From the NCBI GenBank assembly GCA_963971305.1, contig OZ020307.1:48915702-48979701 (forward strand): a stretch of DNA of 64,000 nt, read 5' to 3'. This stretch comes from Arcuatula senhousia. Its lineage: Eukaryota; Mollusca; Bivalvia; Mytilida; Mytilidae. The translations under genes were made by a program, and so were the position numbers. The stretch's first letter is position 1. Each line of letters starts with the position of its first letter. The notes beneath the pieces are model-generated. The model made no database searches and was not told the DNA's origin. It saw nothing but the letters and a program-made list of their open reading frames with translations. Positions 59,075 to 64,000 of the stretch are shown here, piece after piece.

Positions 59075-60568
59075 TTGATGGATAATCAGTATGATAGAAC
59101 TGACCACCGAACGTTTCCTATGGATTTTACTAATATTTCTGGTTATAATCCGACTCCTAATAGAAGAAGTTATTCGGCTCCGTCGGCGGGAATATTTGAT
59201 CCACCAGACCAGAGAACGGATTATTATCCAACTCCAGATAAAGGTTACGACGAGCAGACACCATCCCCGACCACACCACGGATAAGCTCTATTCAGACAC
59301 CAGGAATTGATTATTCAAAAGTCTCTAGGCCAGTGGGAAGTAGTACACCAATAATGGAGTGTTTTGAAGATGACGATGAAATACAAAATCAGGATTCAAT
59401 TAGATGGAAAATGTTTGTTCTCAAGTGGATAGTTTGTGTTTTTACTTTATGCGGGATATTATCGATATCTTCTTTTATGTTTCCATGGGCGGATCTTATT
59501 AAATGGATAGGTGAATATTGTATAGTGGGATCAGTGACAATACTAATTGTGTTTTTGTTGACTGTTATTGTCAAGTTAGTTGAAGAAACGCATTCAATGA
59601 GGTCACATTGGAAACCAGTCGAAGTGTCAGGAACTCGAGACAACCATGTGCCACAAAGAATGAACATTAAAAGAAAACTTGATTTCAATGAGCCTGAATT
59701 TTTGGATTCGCCTAGAAGAAAAGAGGAGAGTCAACCTCACTCCGATATTCAGGTGAAAAGGACATTTAGTGGTACGACAACAGAAGTATGGGCCGACTTT
59801 TTGCGATATTTCGAAAACATTGCGAACATTAACAGTTGGAATGATAACCGAAAAAGAATGATTTTTCTTACTACACTACGGGGTCAGGCAGAAGCATACG
59901 TTCATGGATTACAGCACGAACAATTAGAATCTTGGTCTTCGCTTGTTCAGAAGATGGAATTTCGATTTGGACACTCTAATATGAAGGAGGCCTATTTGAT
60001 AGAAGCAAAATTGAGAAAACGGAAACATAACGAAAGTTTTAGAGATTTAGGACAAGCGATTGAGGATCTTTATAGACGTGCCTATCCATATAACCCTGAT
60101 ACAGTTCAGGAGAATAGCATAAAGACATTTTTGGATGCTTGTGGTGAAACAGAGGAGTTTAGGTTAGCTGTTAGGCGTTCCAGACCGAAAACTTTACAAG
60201 AAGCGGTGACCAGTGCGATGGCAGAAGAGTGTATTCGTCTAAGTGAACGGAGTAAAGCTCAAGTGCGGAAAAACATATATGCAATAGAAAGTGAAAATAG
60301 TGTGATTGATGATGAAAATTTAAGCTTAAACAGAAATTCTAATATTGACAGGAAATCATCAAACAGACAAAACGGAAGACGAGAGGTATACAAACCTAGA
60401 GGGGGACGGAGACCACGTAATAAAGATAACGTTGTTTGTTATGGTTGTGGCGAAACGGGACATTATAAACCACAGTGTACAGCAAAAGAACTCAATGATT
60501 CTCCGCCTGTGACACCGAGCGGAGGAACAGTGAAGAAAGAGTTAAACGGAGGTCGGTCGGAGCAATAG
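59075..60568 (+). CDS. gag: Gypsy Gag with two N-terminal hydrophobic segments
   Basis: 497 residues, start at the first of two adjacent ATG codons, 50 bases after the LTR. Residues 1-110 are polar and Pro/Tyr-rich. Residues about 113-136 (MFVLKWIVCVFTLCGILSIS core) and 149-168 (IVGSVTILIVFLLTVIV) look like two membrane-spanning helices with a short loop. Residues about 235-400 form a retrotransposon-Gag capsid-like region (WADFLRYFENIANIN, RGQAEAYVHG, ESFRDLGQAIEDLYRRAYP). Residues 455-468 are a CCHC zinc knuckle (CYGCGETGHYKPQC) for RNA packaging. The frame is intact. Membrane segments are unusual in Gypsy Gag. Pol follows in the -1 frame. Confidence 0.92.
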   Translation: MMDNQYDRTDHRTFPMDFTNISGYNPTPNRRSYSAPSAGIFDPPDQRTDYYPTPDKGYDEQTPSPTTPRISSIQTPGIDYSKVSRPVGSSTPIMECFEDDDEIQNQDSIRWKMFVLKWIVCVFTLCGILSISSFMFPWADLIKWIGEYCIVGSVTILIVFLLTVIVKLVEETHSMRSHWKPVEVSGTRDNHVPQRMNIKRKLDFNEPEFLDSPRRKEESQPHSDIQVKRTFSGTTTEVWADFLRYFENIANINSWNDNRKRMIFLTTLRGQAEAYVHGLQHEQLESWSSLVQKMEFRFGHSNMKEAYLIEAKLRKRKHNESFRDLGQAIEDLYRRAYPYNPDTVQENSIKTFLDACGETEEFRLAVRRSRPKTLQEAVTSAMAEECIRLSERSKAQVRKNIYAIESENSVIDDENLSLNRNSNIDRKSSNRQNGRREVYKPRGGRRPRNKDNVVCYGCGETGHYKPQCTAKELNDSPPVTPSGGTVKKELNGGRSEQ

Positions 60569-63318
60569 GCCCTGCTTCGACCGTGGTGAATACGAGGCCT
60601 AGCACGGATATTGTAGATTTAGTTGGATTTTCCAGTAGGGAAAAGAAGCATTACAGTAATAGTTCTAAAGAAGCGTGTGGATTTACACCAGTAGAACAAA
60701 GTAATGTTCCTGAACAGGAAGATAAGGATGAGAATTCATTTAATTTGACTGTGAAAGACAGGCAAGATAATGTAGCCGTGATTGTAAATGTTCAGGGAAA
60801 TTCCAGATTAATGGTTGATGGAATGGTTGAAGGATGTGAAGTCACTTGGAAAATAGATACTGGATCTAGAAGAACATTCATCACAGAAGAGAGCTACAAT
60901 AGAATCATGCCGGAATGTAGACCTGTGCTCCGCCGAGTAGAAACAGAATTTGAAACTGCAGATGGAAGTCCGTTAGAATCATTGGGAGTAGCTGTTATGA
61001 ATTTGACATTTGGTGAATTCTGTGCTGAATTTTTAGTTCATGTTGGAGGAGTGAAGTTTAATTTGTTAGGAGAGGATTTTATATCTGCCTTTCGTTGTCA
61101 ATGGAATTTTGATACGTCATCTCTAGTCATTAATGGGTTGAAACATCCGCTAAAACAGAATGATAGCTGTATTCGTTCAAGTCGAGTGATAGTAAATGAG
61201 ACGATTACTATTCCTGCAAAACACGAAGTGGTAGTGAAGTCAAAATTAACCAGAAGGATTTGTGAAGCTGGTACTAAAGATGTATATGGTGTGTTGTGCC
61301 CAGACAGTAATTTTATGAAGAAGCACCAGTTAGCTATTGCGAGAGTTCTTGTAAACGTCTCGGATTCTGACTTCTATTCAAGAATTTTAAACCCATGTGA
61401 CACAGATGTGGTGTTGTATAAAGGAACTCATATTGCATTGTTTGTACCAGCCCAAAACATCAGGGAAGTGTTACACGATGACGATTCTGTATGTTTTGTT
61501 CGTGAGAAGGAGGCAATATCTAATCAAGTTCCAGATCATATAATGAGTATGTATTTAGATGGTGCTAACAATCTTTCAGAAGGCGAAAAGAGACAATTCA
61601 AGAACTTGTTAATTCAACATAAGGATGTTTTCTTTGACCCTACTGGAGAACCAGGAAAAACCAATTTGGGAATGCACAGTATTAGGTTGACGGATGAAAA
61701 ACCGATCAAGGAGCCACCAAGAAGAGTGCCTCTTTTTAAACGCAAATTTATTGAGGATGAGGTAGATAAATTGAAAAGAAAGAACATCATTGAGGATTCA
61801 ACTAGTCCTTGGTCATCAGGGTTAGTTTTAGTTCAAAAGAAAGACTCCTCATGGCGCATGTGCGTCGATTATCGAAATCTGAATTCAAGAACAATAAAAG
61901 ATGCTTATCCTATTCCCAGAGTGGAAGATAATATCGACGCTTTGAGTGGTGCAAAATGGATGTCAGTTTTAGACCTCAATATGGCTTATCATCAGGTGCC
62001 TATGAATCCAGCAGATAAGGAGAAGACAGCGTTTTCGACACCAACAGGTGGTTTGTATCAGTACGTGACGATGCCCTTCGGTTTGTGTAATGCCGGAGCT
62101 ACGTTTCAGAGAATAATTGAAACAGCTATGCAGGGATTACAGTGGCATATTCTAGTTTTATATCTGGATGATATAATAGTGTATAGTAAAAATTTTCATG
62201 ATCACGTACAGAATTTGCAACAAGTCTTTCAGCGATTATCGGATGCTGGTCTGAAGCTTAAGCCAACTAAATGTCGGTTTTTCAAACATGAAGTTGAATT
62301 TCTTGGTCATTTAGTCTCGGAAGAGGGGATCCGGACGGATCCAGCGAAGATTGACGCCATTGTAAGGATGAAATGCCCAACAAATGTGTCGGAGTTGAGA
62401 TCTTTTATTGGTCTGGTATCTTATTACAGGCGATTTGTAAAAGATTTTTCGAAAATAGCTAAGTGTCTTTTTGATTTGCTGCATAAAAATGTTCAATGGA
62501 AATGGACAGAGGAATGTGAAGAAGCGTTTTGCGTTTTGAAGAGGAAACTTACCAGTGCACCAATATTGGGTTACCCACAAGTGGACGGAGATACTTTCAT
62601 ATTGGATACAGATGCTTGTCAGTCCGGAATCGGAGCAGTCCTTTCTCAATTACAAAATGGACAAGAGCGTGTGATAGCATACGGGAGTCGAACATTGAAT
62701 AAAGCGGAAAAGAGTTATTGTGTAACGAGAAAGGAACTTTTAGCGCTTGTGTATTTTATAAAATATTTTAGACATTATTTACTTGGTCGACAGTTTATAT
62801 TGAGAACTGATCACGGATCATTAACATGGCTTTATAAGTTCAAAGACCCAGATGGTCAGATTATGCGATGGATACAACAGTTGAGTTGTTATGATTTTGA
62901 AATTGTACATAGAAGGGGATTAAAACATAACAACGCAGATGCACTTTCCAGGATAACTATTGAGGACAAAGAATTCTGTAAACAGTGTAATTTACCTTGG
63001 GACTATGAGTACGAAACTTCACACGGGTGTGATACTATTCATGTACCGGAAGACATAAGTGCAGTACAACAGGCTGAAGATCAGCCGATGGACTCCGAAA
63101 ACGTCGAAAGTCGGAAGAGAGGTCCTAAACGAAATGCTCCGCCTAAAGCAAGAGGTCGTAAAAAACCTGAAGTTGACTTGTCACCGGAGGCAATATACCA
63201 ACTGCAAAGACATGACCCAGAGCTAGGTCCGGTACTTGTTTTAAAAGAACGGAATTCGGGGAAACCCTCCAAAGAAGCAATTGAAGGTCTTAGTGCAAAT
63301 TCCAGATTTTGGATATAA
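60499..63318 (+). CDS. pol: Gypsy Pol: protease, reverse transcriptase, RNase H (ends at in-frame TAA)
   Basis: The frame is open from 60499, overlaps gag by 70 bases and lies in the -1 frame; there is no convincing ATG at the start, so fusion by frameshifting is inferred. In order: aspartic protease with IDTGSR (catalytic Asp codon 60856); RT with WRMCVDYRNLN, MPFGLCNAGATF and YLDDIIVYS (Asp codons 62167 and 62170); an RT thumb with FLGHLVSEEGI; RNase H with LDTDACQSGIGAVLSQ (Asp 62605), RTDHGSL and HNNADALSR. A basic KRGPKRNAPPKARGRKK linker follows. TAA at 63316-63318 interrupts the otherwise continuous frame just before the integrase zinc finger. All catalytic residues are present. Confidence 0.9.
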   Translation, partial: FSACDTERRNSEERVKRRSVGAIGPASTVVNTRPSTDIVDLVGFSSREKKHYSNSSKEACGFTPVEQSNVPEQEDKDENSFNLTVKDRQDNVAVIVNVQGNSRLMVDGMVEGCEVTWKIDTGSRRTFITEESYNRIMPECRPVLRRVETEFETADGSPLESLGVAVMNLTFGEFCAEFLVHVGGVKFNLLGEDFISAFRCQWNFDTSSLVINGLKHPLKQNDSCIRSSRVIVNETITIPAKHEVVVKSKLTRRICEAGTKDVYGVLCPDSNFMKKHQLAIARVLVNVSDSDFYSRILNPCDTDVVLYKGTHIALFVPAQNIREVLHDDDSVCFVREKEAISNQVPDHIMSMYLDGANNLSEGEKRQFKNLLIQHKDVFFDPTGEPGKTNLGMHSIRLTDEKPIKEPPRRVPLFKRKFIEDEVDKLKRKNIIEDSTSPWSSGLVLVQKKDSSWRMCVDYRNLNSRTIKDAYPIPRVEDNIDALSGAKWMSVLDLNMAYHQVPMNPADKEKTAFSTPTGGLYQYVTMPFGLCNAGATFQRIIETAMQGLQWHILVLYLDDIIVYSKNFHDHVQNLQQVFQRLSDAGLKLKPTKCRFFKHEVEFLGHLVSEEGIRTDPAKIDAIVRMKCPTNVSELRSFIGLVSYYRRFVKDFSKIAKCLFDLLHKNVQWKWTEECEEAFCVLKRKLTSAPILGYPQVDGDTFILDTDACQSGIGAVLSQLQNGQERVIAYGSRTLNKAEKSYCVTRKELLALVYFIKYFRHYLLGRQFILRTDHGSLTWLYKFKDPDGQIMRWIQQLSCYDFEIVHRRGLKHNNADALSRITIEDKEFCKQCNLPWDYEYETSHGCDTIHVPEDISAVQQAEDQPMDSENVESRKRGPKRNAPPKARGRKKPEVDLSPEAIYQLQRHDPELGPVLVLKERNSGKPSKEAIEGLSANSRFWI
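60541..60601 (+). promoter_or_regulatory. Predicted -1 ribosomal frameshift signal: slippery site and H-type pseudoknot
   Basis: The heptamer G TTA AAC (60541-60547) is in phase with Gag codons. After six bases, CGGTCGGAGCA (60554-60564) pairs with TGCTTCGACCG (60573-60583): 11 base pairs, one G-U. The loop bases TAGGCC (60566-60571, including the gag stop TAG) pair with GGCCTA (60596-60601), six pairs, making an H-type pseudoknot with loops of 1 and 12 bases. The -1 frame is open from 60499 into Pol. GUUAAAC is a known slippery heptamer in arteriviruses. Confidence 0.8.
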
Positions 63319-64000
63319 CGATGGGAATTGCTTTCCATTAGAAATGGCATGCTGTGTGAATATTGGGAGGACGGTCCGCATAGTTCTAGATGGAGAGTCT
63401 GTGCTCCACGAATAATTCAGCCTTACGTGTTGTGGCAACTTCACGATTCACCTGTATCTGGTCATCAGGGATTAAATCGGACATGGCAGAAGGCAAAGTT
63501 GTGTCCATTTTATTGGAAAGGAATGAGGCAAAGTGTTTTTGATTACGTTAGAAGTTGCGACATTTGTGAAGAAAAGAAGGACCCGAAGTTTACGAAAAGA
63601 CACGAAATGAAATCATATGTGAGTGGAGGAAGATTTGAACGAATAGGAACGGATTTAGCTGGCCCATTTCCGGTTTCGTCTAGTGGGAACGTATATATTT
63701 TAGTGATAGAAGATTATTTTACGAAGTTAACAGAAATATATCCAATTCCTAATATGGAAACAACAACGGTTGCGGAAGTAATGCTGAAAGGGTGGATAAA
63801 AAGGTATGGTTGTCCTTTAGAATTGCATAGTGACCAAGGAAGGCAGTACGAGAGCAAGCTATTTAAGACCTTGTGTGAATATTTAGAGATCGACAAAACG
63901 AGGACGACATCTGGACACCCGAGATCGGATGGTTTAGTGGAACGTTCAAACCGGACAATTAAAGATATGTTGTCGAAATATGTAAGAACGGATCAGAAAG
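63319..64000 (+). CDS. Gypsy integrase, in frame after the stop, cut by window end
   Basis: The frame stays open from the base after the TAA to the window edge. HHCC zinc finger: His codons 63442 and 63463 (H-x6-H), Cys codons 63556 and 63565 (CDIC). Catalytic core: Asp 63652 (GTDLAGPF), Asp 63832 (HSDQG) and Glu 63940 (GLVERSNR), spacing D-x59-D-x35-E, the D,D35E signature. The C-terminal domain, any chromodomain, an env-like frame and the 3' LTR lie beyond the window. The single TAA separates it from Pol, so this copy would not make a full Pol unless the stop is read through. Confidence 0.88.

Noticed and set aside
60583..60585. GTG at 60583 as an independent start for Pol
   Set aside because: Non-ATG start at the very end of the pseudoknot stem; the frame is already open from 60499, which fits frameshifting better.

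Overview
The window looks like nuclear DNA from a marine bivalve, most likely a mussel (Mytilus-like). It is AT-rich, has spliced genes with GT-AG introns, and is crowded with old and young transposable elements. The bivalve call rests on the kind of lectin gene and the dispersed repeats, several of which I recognise as mollusc-type. This is recognition, not a database match.

Host genes. Three paralogous genes encode small secreted lectin-like proteins: a signal peptide, an F-type lectin (FTP, fucolectin/tachylectin-4-like) domain split over two exons, and a C-terminal cysteine-rich PAN/apple-like domain. Gene A (+ strand, 1079-2435) shows only its last two exons; its 5' half lies left of the window. 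Gene B (- strand, 10643-20395) and gene C (- strand, 29813-34723) are complete four-exon genes of 260 and 262 codons. All intron phases are 1. Exons 1, 3 and 4 are exactly 70, 255 and 245 coding bases in B and C, and A shares the 255 and 245. A and B converge; B and C are in tandem. Their introns hold most of the repeats in the left half of the window.

Mobile elements, left to right: MITEs and foldback elements (1367-1586, 3289-3682, 4112-4894, 7684-8213, 9431-10238). A 3.96-kb non-LTR retrotransposon (13850-17812, - strand) has a 12-bp target-site duplication inside gene B intron 2. A broken Penelope-like reverse transcriptase (21223-23500) is accompanied by many detached 3' tails and RT fragments of the same class. 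A 499-bp snapback element (23647-24145) has an 8-bp target duplication. Two MITE copies flank a 0.7-kb spacer (26543-28583). A long-TIR element sits in gene C intron 3 (30150-32262). There is an integrase fragment (40845-41330) and a 3.45-kb TA-flanked TIR element (42605-46057) built around a 257-bp satellite with three-unit higher-order periodicity. Five copies of a GTGAGTGAGT-type SINE-like repeat lie between 38.7 and 58.1 kb.

Right edge. A nearly intact Ty3/Gypsy LTR retrotransposon starts at 58686 and runs off the window. It has a 339-bp 5' LTR, a primer-binding site, a Gag with two predicted membrane segments and a zinc knuckle, and a Pol with protease, RT, RNase H and D,D35E integrase. 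One in-frame TAA lies before the integrase. The gag/pol junction has a slippery heptamer followed by a foldable H-type pseudoknot that contains the gag stop codon. This is the most interesting functional signal I found.
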